Below, in pieces: positions 1-9,721 of a DNA stretch of 64,000 bases; position 1 is the stretch's first letter; each line of letters begins with the position of its first letter. Position numbers and translations under genes: made by a program. This stretch comes from Mycobacterium ostraviense (GTDB lineage: Bacteria; Actinomycetota; Actinomycetes; Mycobacteriales; Mycobacteriaceae), in assembly GCF_002705925.1 (NCBI RefSeq), contig NZ_NKRE01000001.1, forward strand, positions 1,838,482-1,902,481. The letters run 5' to 3'. Below the pieces are notes generated by a model. That model ran no database searches. It saw only the letters and a list, made by a program, of their open reading frames with translations, and was not told where the DNA came from.

Positions 1-180
1 TATGCGGCGTCGGCGGCAACGGTCAACCTGCGCGAGCTGGTGCCCGGCTCGTACAGTCCCGAGGACAGCCACTGGACGCACTCGCGCGCGGCGTGGCTGT
101 TCGACATGGCGATGCTCGCGACGCTGTCGGCGGCCTATGCCGGCCTGGTGTGGTGGCGCATCCGGCTCAAACGCCATTGA
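1..180 (+). CDS. C-terminal end of an unidentified membrane protein (partial)
   Basis: Frame 1 is open from the window edge to a TGA at 178-180 and gives the last 59 residues of a protein that begins to the left. The end reads as a short soluble stretch (LRELVPGSYSPEDSHW) followed by one hydrophobic segment (FDMAMLATLSAAYAGLVWW) and a basic tail RIRLKRH, so it is probably an inner-membrane protein with a cytosolic C-terminus. The family is not recognisable from this fragment. It converges on mfpA with only 23 bases between the stop codons. Confidence 0.55.
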   Translation, partial: YAASAATVNLRELVPGSYSPEDSHWTHSRAAWLFDMAMLATLSAAYAGLVWWRIRLKRH

Positions 181-182
181 CC

Positions 183-203
183 GGTCAGGCCCGGAGCCTG
201 GCC
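183..203. terminator. Short hairpin between convergent stops
   Basis: GGTCAGGC and GCCTGGCC flank a 5-base loop, an 8-bp stem with one G-U pair. It lies exactly in the gap between the partial membrane-protein gene and mfpA. No T-tract follows, as is common in mycobacteria, so terminator activity is inferred from position. Confidence 0.35.
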
Positions 204-764
204 TTACGCGTCGGCGCCGCCGTCCAGCCGCAGCCCGTGTGCCAGCGCAAATGCGAGGGCCTGCGGAACGTCAATGCGGGCACCTGTCAGCGACGCCGTC
301 GTCCACAATGACGGGTCCACGGTGGCCCCGCGCAGGTCGGCGCCGTCCAACTGGGCGCCGGTGGTGCGCGCGCCGCTCAGGTCGGCGCCGCGCAGCACGG
401 CCTTGCGCAGGTCGCTCTCCACCAGGCTGGCCTCGCGCAGCCGGCAGCCGCTCAAGTCGACCCCGCGCAGGTCGTTACCGGCGAGCACCGCAAGGGTGAA
501 GTCGACCTCGTCAAACGTCAGCGGCCGCATCCGGCACTGCGCAAACACCGAGCCAAGCATGCTGCATTGTGCAAATGTGCTGTGCCACAAGGTAGTTCGT
601 TCAAATGTGCAGTTGCGAAACGCCGATCCCCGATGTTCGGATTCGCTGAGGTTGACGCCGCTGAAGTCGCATTCGGTGAACACCACGCGTTCTGTGCACA
701 ACCGGCTGAGGTCTTCGTCGCGGAAATCCCGGCCGTCGAACTCGCGGTCCACCCAATGCCGCAA
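204..764 (-). CDS. mfpA: MfpA pentapeptide-repeat protein (DNA mimic acting on gyrase)
   Basis: A 186-residue pentapeptide-repeat protein closely matching remembered M. tuberculosis MfpA (Rv3361c, 183 aa). The A(D/N)LXX-type repeats run almost end to end, for example FSGVNLSESEH, LVESDLRKAVLRGADLSGA and LDGADLRGATV. MfpA folds as a right-handed beta helix that mimics B-form DNA and binds DNA gyrase, lowering fluoroquinolone susceptibility. The start is taken as TTG at 764 because the following residues (LRHWVDREF) line up with the known N-terminus MQQWVDCEF. It begins 5 bases after the GTPase stop, so translation is probably coupled and mfpA is the last gene of the roadblock/GTPase operon. 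That context fits reports that a small GTPase partner modulates MfpA. Confidence 0.92.
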   Translation of the reverse strand: MRHWVDREFDGRDFRDEDLSRLCTERVVFTECDFSGVNLSESEHRGSAFRNCTFERTTLWHSTFAQCSMLGSVFAQCRMRPLTFDEVDFTLAVLAGNDLRGVDLSGCRLREASLVESDLRKAVLRGADLSGARTTGAQLDGADLRGATVDPSLWTTASLTGARIDVPQALAFALAHGLRLDGGADA

Positions 765-769
765 CGCGG

Positions 770-1363
770 TCAGCTGCCCGTCAGGCTGGCCAGGGCGTAT
801 TCGCTGACCGCGATCAGCGCGTCGGTGGCAGACCTGCGGCTGCGGGCGTCGATGCTGATCACCGGGATGTGCGCGGGCAGCGTCAGCGCCTGACGCACCT
901 CGGCGGCCGGATACCGTGGCGCGCCGTCGAATTCGTTGACCGCGACCAGGAACGGCAGGTTGCGGTGCTCGAAGAAGTCGACCGCGGCGAAGCCGTCCTC
1001 CAGACGACGGCAGTCGACCAGGACGATCGCGCCGATGGCGCCGCGCACCAGGTCGTCCCACATGAACCAGAACCGGCGCTGGCCCGGAGTGCCGAACAGG
1101 TAGAGCACCAGATCCTCGCCGAGGGTGATACGGCCGAAGTCCATCGCCACCGTAGTGGTCCGCTTGTCGGGGGTGGCCTCGATCATGTCGACGCCGGCCG
1201 AGGCATCGGTGACCATCGCTTCGGTGCGCAACGGCATGATCTCCGACACCGCGCCAACGAACGTGGTCTTGCCGGCGCCGAATCCGCCCGCGATCACGAT
1301 CTTCGTGGAGGCATGGGCCGCGGAACCCCGCCCCGGGTGCACCTCAGAGTGCTTGGAGGCCAC
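770..1363 (-). CDS. Small Ras-like GTPase of the Cvn-type operon (Rv3362c homologue)
   Basis: A 197-residue P-loop GTPase. Walker A is GGFGAGKTT near residues 26-34, the switch region carries KRTTTVAMDFG, the G3-like motif is FGTPGQ, and VNEFD takes the place of NKxD. It belongs to the MglA/CvnD-like ATP/GTP-binding proteins linked to roadblock proteins. The GTG start at 1363 overlaps the 3' end of the upstream DUF742 gene by 20 bases. It is the fourth gene of a kinase-roadblock-DUF742-GTPase unit and directly precedes mfpA, so it probably acts as a membrane-signal-controlled switch. Its effector cannot be read from the sequence, although MfpA is the natural candidate. Confidence 0.88.
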   Translation of the reverse strand: MASKHSEVHPGRGSAAHASTKIVIAGGFGAGKTTFVGAVSEIMPLRTEAMVTDASAGVDMIEATPDKRTTTVAMDFGRITLGEDLVLYLFGTPGQRRFWFMWDDLVRGAIGAIVLVDCRRLEDGFAAVDFFEHRNLPFLVAVNEFDGAPRYPAAEVRQALTLPAHIPVISIDARSRRSATDALIAVSEYALASLTGS

Positions 1364-1727
1364 GCAGCGTCCTTCCTATGAGTTCGCGGCGCTCATCGCT
1401 GGTCGAGCGGTCGGTCATCGTCCGATGCACCCGAAGGTAGTCGGAGCTGACCAGATCACCCACCAAGACGCGCGCGACGCCGACCGGCAAATCCAGCCGG
1501 GCAGCAATTTCGGCCACCGACGGGTTCGACGGGCCGTCGAGGCACAACCCGATGATCTTGCCTCTCGTGTCGTGCGGCGGCCACCGGTGAGCCGAGCCCG
1601 CCGGCAGCGCCTGGACCGCGGCTTCCAGTGGCAGGTCGATGTCGGTGCCGGTGCGTCCGGCCGTCAGGGTGTACGGGCGGACCAGATTCGCCCCCGGCCG
1701 GGCTAGCGGCGGCTCGCGTCTGTCCAT
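1344..1727 (-). CDS. DUF742 protein (Rv3363c homologue)
   Basis: A 127-residue protein of the DUF742 family, the third component of actinobacterial conserved (cvn) operons. The core includes [10 protein letters not shown] near the start and a winged-helix-like segment [25 protein letters not shown] followed by YLRVH, which suggests a DNA- or protein-binding fold. The ATG at 1727 overlaps the end of the roadblock gene by 25 bases and its own stop lies inside the GTPase gene, so the operon is tightly coupled. The biochemical function is unknown; a bridging role between the roadblock protein and the GTPase is inferred from context only. Confidence 0.82.
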   Translation of the reverse strand: MDRREPPLARPGANLVRPYTLTAGRTGTDIDLPLEAAVQALPAGSAHRWPPHDTRGKIIGLCLDGPSNPSVAEIAARLDLPVGVARVLVGDLVSSDYLRVHRTMTDRSTSDERRELIGRTLRGLQAL

Positions 1728-2134
1728 TGCGGCTCGGGTTGGGCACGGCGGGAGGACTGCACGACGCTGCCGACCCGCTCGACCAGGAGGGCCATCTCGT
1801 AGCCGATCTGTCCGATGTCGCATCCGGTGACCGCCAACGTCGCCAGGTGCGAGCCGTCGCCGACCCGCATCAGCAGCAGAAAGCCGTTCTGCATCTCGAC
1901 CACCGACTGCAACACCTGACCACCCTCGAACAGCTGGGCGGCCCCGGTGGCCAGGCTGGCCAGGCCGGAAGCCACGGCCGCCAGCTGGTCGGCGCGTTCC
2001 TGGGGTAGATACTCGCTGGCGGCCAGCGGCAGACCGTCGACGGACACCAGCAGGGCATGCGCGACGCCGGGCACCTCGCGGGCGAACTTCGACACCAGCC
2101 AGTCCAGCGGGCTGTCCAACGAACGGGTGTTCAT
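1703..2134 (-). CDS. Roadblock/LC7-domain protein (Rv3364c homologue)
   Basis: A 143-residue protein filled by one roadblock/LC7 domain ([31 protein letters not shown] at the start, [17 protein letters not shown] in the second half). Such proteins usually act as GTPase-activating or scaffold partners for Ras-like GTPases, here most likely the one encoded two genes downstream. Its ATG at 2134 overlaps the TGA of the sensor kinase in an ATGA arrangement. From memory, the M. tuberculosis homologue Rv3364c has been reported to be secreted and to inhibit host cathepsin G; nothing in this sequence confirms that. Confidence 0.88.
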   Translation of the reverse strand: MNTRSLDSPLDWLVSKFAREVPGVAHALLVSVDGLPLAASEYLPQERADQLAAVASGLASLATGAAQLFEGGQVLQSVVEMQNGFLLLMRVGDGSHLATLAVTGCDIGQIGYEMALLVERVGSVVQSSRRAQPEPQWTDASRR

Positions 2135-4869
2135 TGCTGATCGGCTTCCTGACTGGTCGTGCGGGCGTGCGCCCGGCCGGTGTGCACGCCACCGAAGTGG
2201 CTGCCGATGGAGGCTCGAACCGCATCGGGGTCGCGCACCGCGGCCGCAGCCGGCGGTTGCCGGTCGGGCTGCGGTCCGCCGCCGGGCTCGGGTTCGGCGG
2301 CGCCGGGGACCAGCCGGGCGCCGGGGGTGCGCACCGGCAGGCCGTGGTCGGTGCGCGATTCCACCGGCTGGTCCTGGGCCTGGGCGGCGGCCGACCAGCC
2401 GCGGTCCCACACCGACCGCCAATCCAGATCCGGGCTTGCGGCCAGCTCGCGCGGGTCACCCAGCATTTCCGACAGCATTCGTTGGTAGATCACGTCGTCA
2501 TCAACGGGACCGGCTGGAACCGACGGCGTGGGCGGCGGATCGGCGGGCCGGGCACCGGCGGCAGCCGAGCGCTGTGCGAAAAACGCCGAGGTATCCGACG
2601 CGCTGGCCTGCTTGGCGGGCGGTTTCTGAGCCGGGGTCTGTCCGGCATCCTGGCGGGCTTCGTGTCCGGCATCCTGGCGGGCTTTGTGTCCGGCATCCTG
2701 GCGGGCTTCGTGCTGGGTCTCCCACCAGGGCGTTTTCAGTTCGCGCCGGGCCGGTGGCTGGCGCCCGGCGGGCTGGGCGGGAATGTCGGTGATGCCGCTG
2801 GAGCCCGGGTTGCGGCGCGGCAGCAAGGTCACCGGCGGCACCGGCTTGTCGGCACCGTTTTGGTACGACGCCTCCGAGGCGGCCGGGTCCGGCGCCGGTT
2901 CGGGGGCGGGCGGCTTGATGATGAAGGGCCGCGGCGTGGCCGCGGGCGCGCCGGCCTGGCCCACTGCCGCCTCGCCGGCCAGCACGGCAACGGGCAGGTA
3001 GACCTCGGCCGTGGTGCCATTACCGGCTTCACCGGTCGACGGGCCGCGCAACCCCACCCGGATGTCATGGCGGGCCGCCAGCCGGCCAACCACGAAAAGA
3101 CCCATGTGGCGCGCATTGTCAGGGGTCACCTCGCCGCCGGACTGCAGCCGCATGTTGGCGATGCGCCGATCGGAGTCGGTCATGCCCAAGCCGCAGTCGG
3201 CGATGCGCAGCAGCACCCCGCCGGCGCTGCCGCGAACCGCCGACACCCGAACCGTCGTGGTGGGCGGCGAATAGCTCAGCGCGTTGTCGATCAGCTCGGC
3301 GAGCAGGTGGATGACACCGCCGCCGGCCGTCCCGATCACCATGCAGTCGGCCACGCCGCCGACGGAGACGCGGCGATAATCCTCGACTTCCGAGACGGCG
3401 GCGCTGACCACCGTCGGCAACGGAACCGGCTCACGTCGTTCCCGGGAAATCTCCGCGCCCGCCAGAACCAGCAGGTTGGCGCTGTTGCGGCGCAGCCGCG
3501 CGGCCAGGTGATCCAGCCGGAACAGGCTGTCGAGCCGGTCGGGGTCCTGCTCGTTGCGCTCGAGCCGGTCGATCAGCGACAGCTGCTGGTCGACCAGGGA
3601 ACGGCTGCGCCGCGACATGGTTTCGAACATGTCGTTGACCAGCAGCCGCAGCCGCGCCTCATCGCCGGCCAGCAGCAGGGCCTGGGTGTGCAGCGCGTCG
3701 ACCGCATGGGCGACCTGGCCGATTTCCTCGGTGGTGTAGACCGCCAGCGGCTCCGGCTGCGGCTCGGCGCCGGCTCGCACCCGGGCGATTTCGCCCTCGA
3801 GGTCGGTGTGGGCGACTTTCAGCGCGCCGTCGCGCAGCACCCGCAGCGGCCGGACCAGCGCGCGCGCCACGAGCAACACGACGATCAGGGCGATCGCGAT
3901 GGCGGCCAGCACCACCGCGGCGTCGCGGATGGCGGCGTCGCGCCGCGCGGTGGCCTGCGCCTGGACCGAGTTCGTCACCGACGCGGTGGCGTCCTTGATG
4001 ACCTGTTCGGCGATTCCGTCGGTGACCTTGATCGAACGCAGCAGGTCGGGGTTGTCGACGAGTTCGCTGGCCGGATCGGACATGATCGCCATCCGGGTGA
4101 GCAGCTGCTGCTGCAGATTCTTGGCGTCCGGCGAGCCGACGCCGAGCACTTCGCTCATCCCGAACAGCGTCGACGGTTCGGTACCGGCCAGGGTGATCAT
4201 CGAGGTGCGCAGTTGCGGCTCGGGAAGATCGGCGCCGCGGGTCACCAGGATCTCCTGCATCGTCATCTGCCCGCGGGCTCCGACGGCGCGGCTCAGACCC
4301 TGAACCTGGGCCCGGATCTGCTCACTGTCCACCCGCACCGACGCGTTGATCGCATCCTCGGCCGTCAACAGCTGCGACGCATAGGTGGTGATCCGGTCCC
4401 GCAGGCCGATGCTGTTCTCCAGCACCTTGTCCAGCAACACCTGGCCGCCGTTCAGCAAGGTGTTCACCCCGGACCGGACGTCGGGGATCACGTCGGTGTC
4501 GGCCAGCCGGGTCTGCAGCTCGTACTTGCGGGACGTGAAGTTCTTCTTGGCTCCCTCGACGTCGCGTCCGGTGGAACCCGCCAGCAATGCCACGTCCAGG
4601 GCCGACATGTACTTGGTGATCGCCGGTATCACGTTGGCGCGGGCGGCGGCCAGTCGCAGATTGCCGGAATTGGCCATCGCGGCGTCGACCCGCAATACCC
4701 CGAACACCATCGCCAGCAGCAGCGGTACCACGGCGATCGCGACGACTTTCCAGCCCACCGGCCAGTTGCTCAGCGACCAGGCCGCGGGGCGGGCCCTCGC
4801 GGGCCGCGGTCGGGCGCCGGGCACCCTGGGTGGAACCGCCGCGACCGGGGTGGTCGGGCGGGCGAACAT
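2131..4869 (-). CDS. Membrane sensor histidine kinase of the Cvn-type operon (Rv3365c homologue)
   Basis: A protein of about 912 residues from ATG 4869. In order: a basic N-terminus, a first membrane helix near residues 42-62 ([19 protein letters not shown]), an extracytoplasmic helical sensor domain of the nitrate/nitrite-sensing type, a second helix near 310-340 ([19 protein letters not shown]), a HAMP linker, a helical dimerisation region around 430-480, and an HATPase domain near 500-610 with an N-box ([12 protein letters not shown]) and a G-box (ADCGLGMTD). The C-terminal third is Pro/Ala-rich and contains three tandem [12 protein letters not shown] octapeptides. It is the first gene of the operon and overlaps the roadblock gene by 4 bases. 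A GTG codon lies 6 bases upstream of the chosen start. Confidence 0.88.
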   Translation of the reverse strand: MFARPTTPVAAVPPRVPGARPRPARARPAAWSLSNWPVGWKVVAIAVVPLLLAMVFGVLRVDAAMANSGNLRLAAARANVIPAITKYMSALDVALLAGSTGRDVEGAKKNFTSRKYELQTRLADTDVIPDVRSGVNTLLNGGQVLLDKVLENSIGLRDRITTYASQLLTAEDAINASVRVDSEQIRAQVQGLSRAVGARGQMTMQEILVTRGADLPEPQLRTSMITLAGTEPSTLFGMSEVLGVGSPDAKNLQQQLLTRMAIMSDPASELVDNPDLLRSIKVTDGIAEQVIKDATASVTNSVQAQATARRDAAIRDAAVVLAAIAIALIVVLLVARALVRPLRVLRDGALKVAHTDLEGEIARVRAGAEPQPEPLAVYTTEEIGQVAHAVDALHTQALLLAGDEARLRLLVNDMFETMSRRSRSLVDQQLSLIDRLERNEQDPDRLDSLFRLDHLAARLRRNSANLLVLAGAEISRERREPVPLPTVVSAAVSEVEDYRRVSVGGVADCMVIGTAGGGVIHLLAELIDNALSYSPPTTTVRVSAVRGSAGGVLLRIADCGLGMTDSDRRIANMRLQSGGEVTPDNARHMGLFVVGRLAARHDIRVGLRGPSTGEAGNGTTAEVYLPVAVLAGEAAVGQAGAPAATPRPFIIKPPAPEPAPDPAASEASYQNGADKPVPPVTLLPRRNPGSSGITDIPAQPAGRQPPARRELKTPWWETQHEARQDAGHKARQDAGHEARQDAGQTPAQKPPAKQASASDTSAFFAQRSAAAGARPADPPPTPSVPAGPVDDDVIYQRMLSEMLGDPRELAASPDLDWRSVWDRGWSAAAQAQDQPVESRTDHGLPVRTPGARLVPGAAEPEPGGGPQPDRQPPAAAAVRDPDAVRASIGSHFGGVHTGRAHARTTSQEADQQ
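2641..2712. repeat. Three tandem 24-bp units inside the sensor kinase gene
   Basis: Three head-to-tail copies of a 24-base unit (TCCGGCATCCTGGCGGGCTT then CGTG) at 2641-2664, 2665-2688 and 2689-2712, differing by one base in the middle copy. The period is a multiple of three, so copy-number change would lengthen or shorten the low-complexity tail of the kinase by 8 residues (HEARQDAG on the minus strand) without breaking the frame. This makes it a candidate in-frame VNTR. Confidence 0.9.
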
Positions 4870-5323
4870 GGTCACGTTATTGCGGCCGGGCAACCGGCCG
4901 CACCCCTGATTCGTCGCGCTCGCAGAGACCAGAGACTCATCAAAACTTCCTGCCTTGTTCCGCCCGGCCCGGCAGCTCAGAGCCAACGCAACGCCTGGCA
5001 ATCCGACGAGTATGACAGGCTCCCCTGTGAACAAAGCCGAGGCCTCCACAATTGTTACTGAGCAGATAACGCCCGCCGCAACACACCGGGGCGCCGGCAG
5101 TAGTCCGAAATGCGAAGACTGCGTGGTCGGCGGCAATCCGGCATGCGAAGCAGTTTCCGCCTTGCTCCTCAATTGTGTTGTGCTGCAATGGATTAGCGTA
5201 TGCCAGGGCACCATGCGCAGCGATGAGCACATCGGCGGCGGCGTTTGTCGGCCTGGTCGGCGGATGGGATAGTCCTGCATGAAGGGGGCTGCACGGGTGC
5301 CGGTCGGGAGGGAGTGAGGATTC
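4870..5323. other. Divergent intergenic region between the sensor kinase and the GAF-ANTAR gene
   Basis: About 450 bases separate two divergently transcribed genes and should hold both promoters. The open frames here are shadows without a good start or ribosome binding site. Just before 5324 there is a purine-rich stretch (GGGAGGGAGTGAGG) that serves the downstream gene. I see no RNA gene, repeat or strong palindrome. Confidence 0.5.
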
Positions 5324-6076
5324 ATGCGCTGCGGTGAGGGTGCCGACTCGCGCTCCCACGACGGCTCGAGACGGCCCGAGACGGCGTTGTCGCCTGAGCG
5401 ACAACACATGTACACGGTGCTCAGCGAGGTCGACGAGTTGCAACGCCGGGGCGAAACGGATTTCGAATCGGCGCTGCGCGACATCAACGCGATCACGGTG
5501 GCTTCGGTCCCCGGCGCTCAGTACCTCGGCGTCACCGTCGTCGACACCTCCGGGACCATCAAGACGTTGGCTGCCACGCACCGTTACCCGGCCTTGCTCG
5601 ACGACATCCAGCGCGATGTCCGCGAGGGCCCGTGTCTGTCGGCGGCCTGGGATCAGCACACCATCCGCATCGACGACCTGGCGACCGATGGGCGCTGGCC
5701 GCGCTATCGCACCGCCGCGCTGGACCGCACCCCGGTGCGCTCGATCATGTCGTTCCGGCTCTTCGGCAGCGACAAGGCACTAGCCGCCCTGAACTTCTAC
5801 GCGGAGCCCTCCCGGGCCTTCGACGACGAATCCATCGAGCTGGGACTGATCTTTGCCGCACACACCACCGTGGTCTGGAACCTGATCCGCCGCCAACAGC
5901 AATTTCGCAGCGCGCTGGCCAGCCGCGATCTGATCGGCCAGGCCAAGGGCATCCTCATGGAACGGTTCGACATCAACGGAGTCGCCGCTTTCGAATTGCT
6001 GCGCCGGCTGTCCCAGGAATCCAACACCAAGATCGTCGAGATCGCCGAGAAGCTGATCGAACTCAAGCGCCGCTAG
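5324..6076 (+). CDS. GAF-ANTAR domain protein, probable RNA-binding antiterminator
   Basis: A 250-residue protein with an N-terminal GAF domain (about residues 45-175, including VREGPCLSAAWDQ and SIMSFRLFG) and a C-terminal ANTAR domain (about 185-245, DLIGQAKGILMERFDINGVAAFELL). ANTAR domains bind paired hexaloop RNA hairpins and prevent transcription termination; the GAF domain probably senses a ligand or redox state. The ATG at 5324 follows a good purine-rich ribosome binding site. There is no adjacent target operon, so it probably acts in trans. I do not recall a gene at this point in H37Rv, and a regulator next to another signalling cluster suggests a lineage-specific gain or loss. Confidence 0.85.
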   Translation: MRCGEGADSRSHDGSRRPETALSPERQHMYTVLSEVDELQRRGETDFESALRDINAITVASVPGAQYLGVTVVDTSGTIKTLAATHRYPALLDDIQRDVREGPCLSAAWDQHTIRIDDLATDGRWPRYRTAALDRTPVRSIMSFRLFGSDKALAALNFYAEPSRAFDDESIELGLIFAAHTTVVWNLIRRQQQFRSALASRDLIGQAKGILMERFDINGVAAFELLRRLSQESNTKIVEIAEKLIELKRR

Positions 6077-6101
6077 CGCGCTTAGTGTCCTACCCCTGGG
6101 T

Positions 6102-7133
6102 TCAACCCCGCAACGTCGCATGGGGCGAGCGGCCGTAGGTCTCTCGGTAGTAAATGGCGAACCTGCCGATGTGGGTAAAGCCCCATCGACTGGCGATCTG
6201 CTTGACCGTGGCGCTGGCCCGGGAGGAATCCAGCAGCTCGCGGTGAGCCCGGTCCAGCCGGACTCGGCGAAGATACTGCATCGGCGTGCAGTCCAGGCGC
6301 TGGCGGAACATGTACTGCAGGGCACGCGGGGTCACGTAGACGTGGGCGGCGATGTCCGCCAACGCGATGTCTCGGTGAGCGTTTTCCTCGACGAAGGCCA
6401 TGGCCCGGCGCAGCAGCACCGGCTGGGCCGAATCGCGCCGGTCGGTCGCAGTGGGATCGAGCAACGCGCTATGGGGGAAGGCGTTGAGGATGGCGACGGC
6501 CAGGTGCGCTGCCGCGGTGTCGATCACCAGCGGCGCCGAGGCGGCGCTCGGATCAGCCAGAATGTGGTCACGCAGATAGTCGATCAAGGCGCAGAGTCTG
6601 TTGCCGGCCGCAACCGACACCGGTCGATGGCCGGTCAACCGAACCGGTTGGTGGGCGCTGTCCGGGGCATTGGCTGCCACCCGATCCAGCAACGTGGGGT
6701 CAAACCCGGTCAGCTGGTAGCCCGCGTGGCTCACCCGTCCGGAATGGGGCAGCTCCGGCGGGCCGATCACGGCGAGCTCACCGGGGGCGAACACGTGCTG
6801 CGGTTCGCCGACGAAGTTCTCCTCGATCCGGCCACTGCGGACCCGGCAGACCAGGATCTTCCCCAGCGGGTTTGCGTCGTAGCTCATGTCGTAACTGAAC
6901 GCGAGTTCGTCGACGCTGAGCGAGCCCAGGCAACGACGTTGGATACGGGCTCGGCACTGGCGGCCCTCGCCGCTGATACGCATCTTGGTATAGGTCCGCA
7001 CGAGGAAATCTTCGGTCTCAGCGAGATCGCTGCTGTCGAAATCGACGTCGCGCAGCGCACTCGTGGCCGGTTCGCGGGCCGGTGGCTTGGACCGGGCCGC
7101 CGGCCCGGTCGAAATCGAGATCTCACACCGCAC
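6102..7133 (-). CDS. AraC-family transcriptional regulator
   Basis: A 343-residue regulator. The N-terminal part (to about residue 210) resembles the cupin-like AraC-binding region, and the C-terminal 100 residues carry two helix-turn-helix units typical of AraC/XylS (IALADIAAHVYVTPRALQYMFRQRL and VKQIASRWGFTHIGRFAIYYRETYG). The frame is open further upstream, but the extra residues are arginine-rich and unlike the family. The GTG at 7133 has AAAGGG about 9 bases upstream and is preferred. It converges on the GAF-ANTAR gene and diverges from the spoU-like gene. The effector and target genes cannot be told from the sequence. Confidence 0.82.
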   Translation of the reverse strand: MRCEISISTGPAARSKPPAREPATSALRDVDFDSSDLAETEDFLVRTYTKMRISGEGRQCRARIQRRCLGSLSVDELAFSYDMSYDANPLGKILVCRVRSGRIEENFVGEPQHVFAPGELAVIGPPELPHSGRVSHAGYQLTGFDPTLLDRVAANAPDSAHQPVRLTGHRPVSVAAGNRLCALIDYLRDHILADPSAASAPLVIDTAAAHLAVAILNAFPHSALLDPTATDRRDSAQPVLLRRAMAFVEENAHRDIALADIAAHVYVTPRALQYMFRQRLDCTPMQYLRRVRLDRAHRELLDSSRASATVKQIASRWGFTHIGRFAIYYRETYGRSPHATLRG

Positions 7134-7326
7134 TCTTTGCCCTTTCGCCGCAACGGTCCAGTCGCCGTTACCGCGGCACCGCCGCCCGCGGTCCGGGCCC
7201 CGAATTCCCGATGTGGCGGGCCGCTGATCCGGTCCACGCAGCGCCTTATTCAACCGTACCGGTGTTGGTCACCTGGGTCCGCTTCGTCGCAATGTGACGC
7301 GACGCATGCGCTGAGAGGATGGCGTG

Positions 7327-7809
7327 GTGTTCAAGCTGATGTTTGTTTCCCCACGTATTGCCCCCAATACCGGAAACGCCATCCGCACCGCCGCCGCAAC
7401 CGGTTGCGAACTGCATCTGGTGGAACCACTGGGTTTCGACCTGTCCGAGCCCAAGCTGCGGCGGGCCGGTCTGGACTACCACGACCTGGCGTCGGTCACC
7501 GTCCATGCGTCGCTGGCGGCGGCGTGGGACGCGCTGTTGCCGGCGCGGGTGTTCGCCTTCACCGCCCAGGCCATGACGTCTTTTTCCGACGTCCGCTACG
7601 GCGCGGGGGACGTGCTGATGTTCGGCCCGGAACCCACCGGGCTCGACGAGACGACCCTGGCCGACGCGCACATCACCGAGCAGGTGCGCATTCCCATGCT
7701 GGCGGGGCGGCGGTCGCTGAACCTGTCCAACGCCGCGGCGGTGGCCGTGTACGAGGCCTGGCGGCAGCATGACTATTGCGGAGCAATCCAGGGGCCCGGT
7801 TGCCTGTGA
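7327..7809 (+). CDS. spoU: TrmL/SpoU-family tRNA 2'-O-methyltransferase (Rv3366 homologue)
   Basis: A 160-residue SPOUT-class methyltransferase. The three SpoU motifs are clear: NTGNAIRTAAATG near residues 13-25, LMFGPEPTGL near 97-106, and IPMLAGRRSLNLSNAAAVAVYEAWRQ near the C-terminus, which forms the trefoil knot that binds S-adenosylmethionine. Proteins of this length (TrmL type) 2'-O-methylate the wobble base of certain leucine tRNAs; the exact substrate here is inferred from the family. Two adjacent GTG codons, 7324 and 7327, could start it. The second matches the N-terminus I remember for Rv3366. Confidence 0.88.
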   Translation: MFKLMFVSPRIAPNTGNAIRTAAATGCELHLVEPLGFDLSEPKLRRAGLDYHDLASVTVHASLAAAWDALLPARVFAFTAQAMTSFSDVRYGAGDVLMFGPEPTGLDETTLADAHITEQVRIPMLAGRRSLNLSNAAAVAVYEAWRQHDYCGAIQGPGCL

Positions 7810-7930
7810 GCCAGATGCCCTTCGCCTGCGAAACCGGCTGTGGCTGCCGGACAAACGCCGGATCGGGCCTGCCGGGCCGCAATACGGTGAAGAATCGCGG
7901 ATTTCGCAGTAATGGCCCTAAAGGACAGCG

Positions 7931-9709
7931 ATGTCTTACGTGGTAGCGGTCCCCGAAGCGGTGAGCGCGGCGGCGGCGAAAGTGGCCGGCTTCCGGGATG
8001 GCGCTCAGTGACGCGAATTCGTCGGCGGCGCTCGCCACCACCGGGTTGCTGGCCGCCGGTGGCGACGAGGTGTCGGCGGCCATAGCGTCGTTGTTTTCCG
8101 TGCACGGCCAGGGCCACCAACAGGTCGCCGCGCAGATGACGGCGTTTCACGACCGCTTCGTGCAGGCATTGACCGCCGGTGCGGGCGCTTATGCCCACGC
8201 CGAGGCGGCCAACGCCTCCCCCCTGCAGACCCTGGAGCAAGACGTGCTCGGCGTGATCAACGCCCCGACCCAGGCCTTGTTGGGGCGTCCGTTGATCGGC
8301 GACGGTGCGGCCGGCACCGCTACCCATCCAACGGAGCAGACGGCGGACTGCTGTTCGGCAACGGCGGCGTCGGCTACAACAACAGCGCCACCGCCGCCAT
8401 GGCCGGCGGCAACGGCGGCAGCGCCGGGCTGATCGGCAACGGCGGCGCCGGCGGGGGCGCGGCCGGTGGCGCCGGTGGCGCGGGCGGCTGGCTATACGGC
8501 AGCGGCGGCAACGGCGGCATCGGCGGGAATGCGGTCATCGCCGGTGGCGCGGGCGGCAACGGGGGCCCCGGCGGCGCCGCCGGGCTGTGGGGCACCGGAG
8601 GCAGCGGCGGCCACGGCGGCAACGGCCTGCCCGGCAACGATGGCGTCAATCCCACCCCCGTCACAAACCCCGCGCTCAACGGCGCCGCCGGCGACAGCAA
8701 TATCGAGCAAAACACCCTCTGGAGCGGCACGCGAGGCGGTGACGGCACGCCCGGGGGTACCGGCGTCAGCGGCGGCAACGGCGGCACGGGCGGAGACGCC
8801 AATGCCAACGTCCAAAATTCCTCGGGTGGCCTCGCGGGCAGCGGCGGAAACGGTGCCACCGGTGGCGATGGCGGCGCCAACGGCGGCACGGGCGGCGCCG
8901 GCGGGCAGGCCGCGTCCTCCGGCTTCAGCTCGGGCGGTGACGGCGGCGCCGGCGGCGCTGGCGGTACCGGCACGAACGGCCAGACCGGCGGTGCTGGCGG
9001 CACCGGCGGTGCCGGTGGTCGCGGCGGCTGGCTGGCCGGCAGCGGCGGCAACGGCGGCAACGGCGGCAACGGCGCCACCGGCGGCGACGGCGCCATCGGC
9101 GGTATGGGTGGCGCCGGCGGCAGCCCCGCCAACCAGGGTGGTAACAGCGCCCTAGGCACCCAGGCGTACGGGGGCGACGGCGGCGACGGCGGCAGCGGCG
9201 GTACCGGCGGAACCGGCGGGCACGGCGGCGCCGCGGGATCCGGCGGTGACGGCGGCGCCGGCGGCTGGCTGATCGGCAATGGCGGCAACGGCGGCAACGG
9301 CGGCACTGGAGGCTTGGGCGGCGCCGGCGGCGACGGTGGCATCGGCGGCGACGGCGCCGTCGGCGGCAACGCCAAGAGCACTTCCGTCACCCCCTTCGAC
9401 GCCCACGGCGGTAACGGTGGCTCTGGTGGTGACGCTGGCCATGGTGGAGCTGGCGGCGACGGCGGTGACGGGGGGCATGCCGGCACCGGCGGACGTGGCG
9501 GGTTGCTGGCCGGCCAGCAGGGCAACTCCGGCAACGCCGGCGGCGGCGGCACCGGCGGCCACGGCGGCGTCCATGGCACCCCCGGCAGCGGAAAAGCAGG
9601 CGGCATCGGCACCGGTAACGCTGCCAGCACAAACGGCGCCCCCGGCGCCGCCGGCCTCGGCGGCGATGCCTTCAACGGCGCTCACGGCAGCGACGGCAAC
9701 CCAGGCTGA
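7931..9709 (+). pseudogene. PE_PGRS gene with two compensating frameshifts (PE_PGRS51 position)
   Basis: ATG 7931 begins a normal PE domain ([20 protein letters not shown]), but the frame hits TGA at 8009-8011. The rest of the PE domain ([21 protein letters not shown]) continues in the +1 frame from about 7993. At about 8328 the frame returns to the original one and runs through a long Gly-Gly-Asn/Gly-Gly-Ala PGRS region to TGA 9707-9709. One extra C in TTCCGGGATG and one missing C in CATCCAACGG would explain both shifts. It lies between spoU and the nitroreductase gene, the place of PE_PGRS51 (Rv3367). Either the gene is damaged or the read has two errors. PE_PGRS proteins are usually exported by ESX-5 to the cell surface. 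Confidence 0.85.
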
Positions 9710-9721
9710 TCCGCGGCTGGA

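Noticed and set aside
2134..5061. 975-codon plus-strand open frame opposite the sensor kinase
   Set aside because: It is the antisense shadow of a high-GC gene: the minus strand shows full kinase domains, while this frame has no recognisable domain.
8374..9675. 433-codon minus-strand Pro-rich frame opposite the PE_PGRS repeats
   Set aside because: PGRS sequence is GGC/GCC-rich, so the antisense reads as poly-Pro. There is no start signal and no family match.
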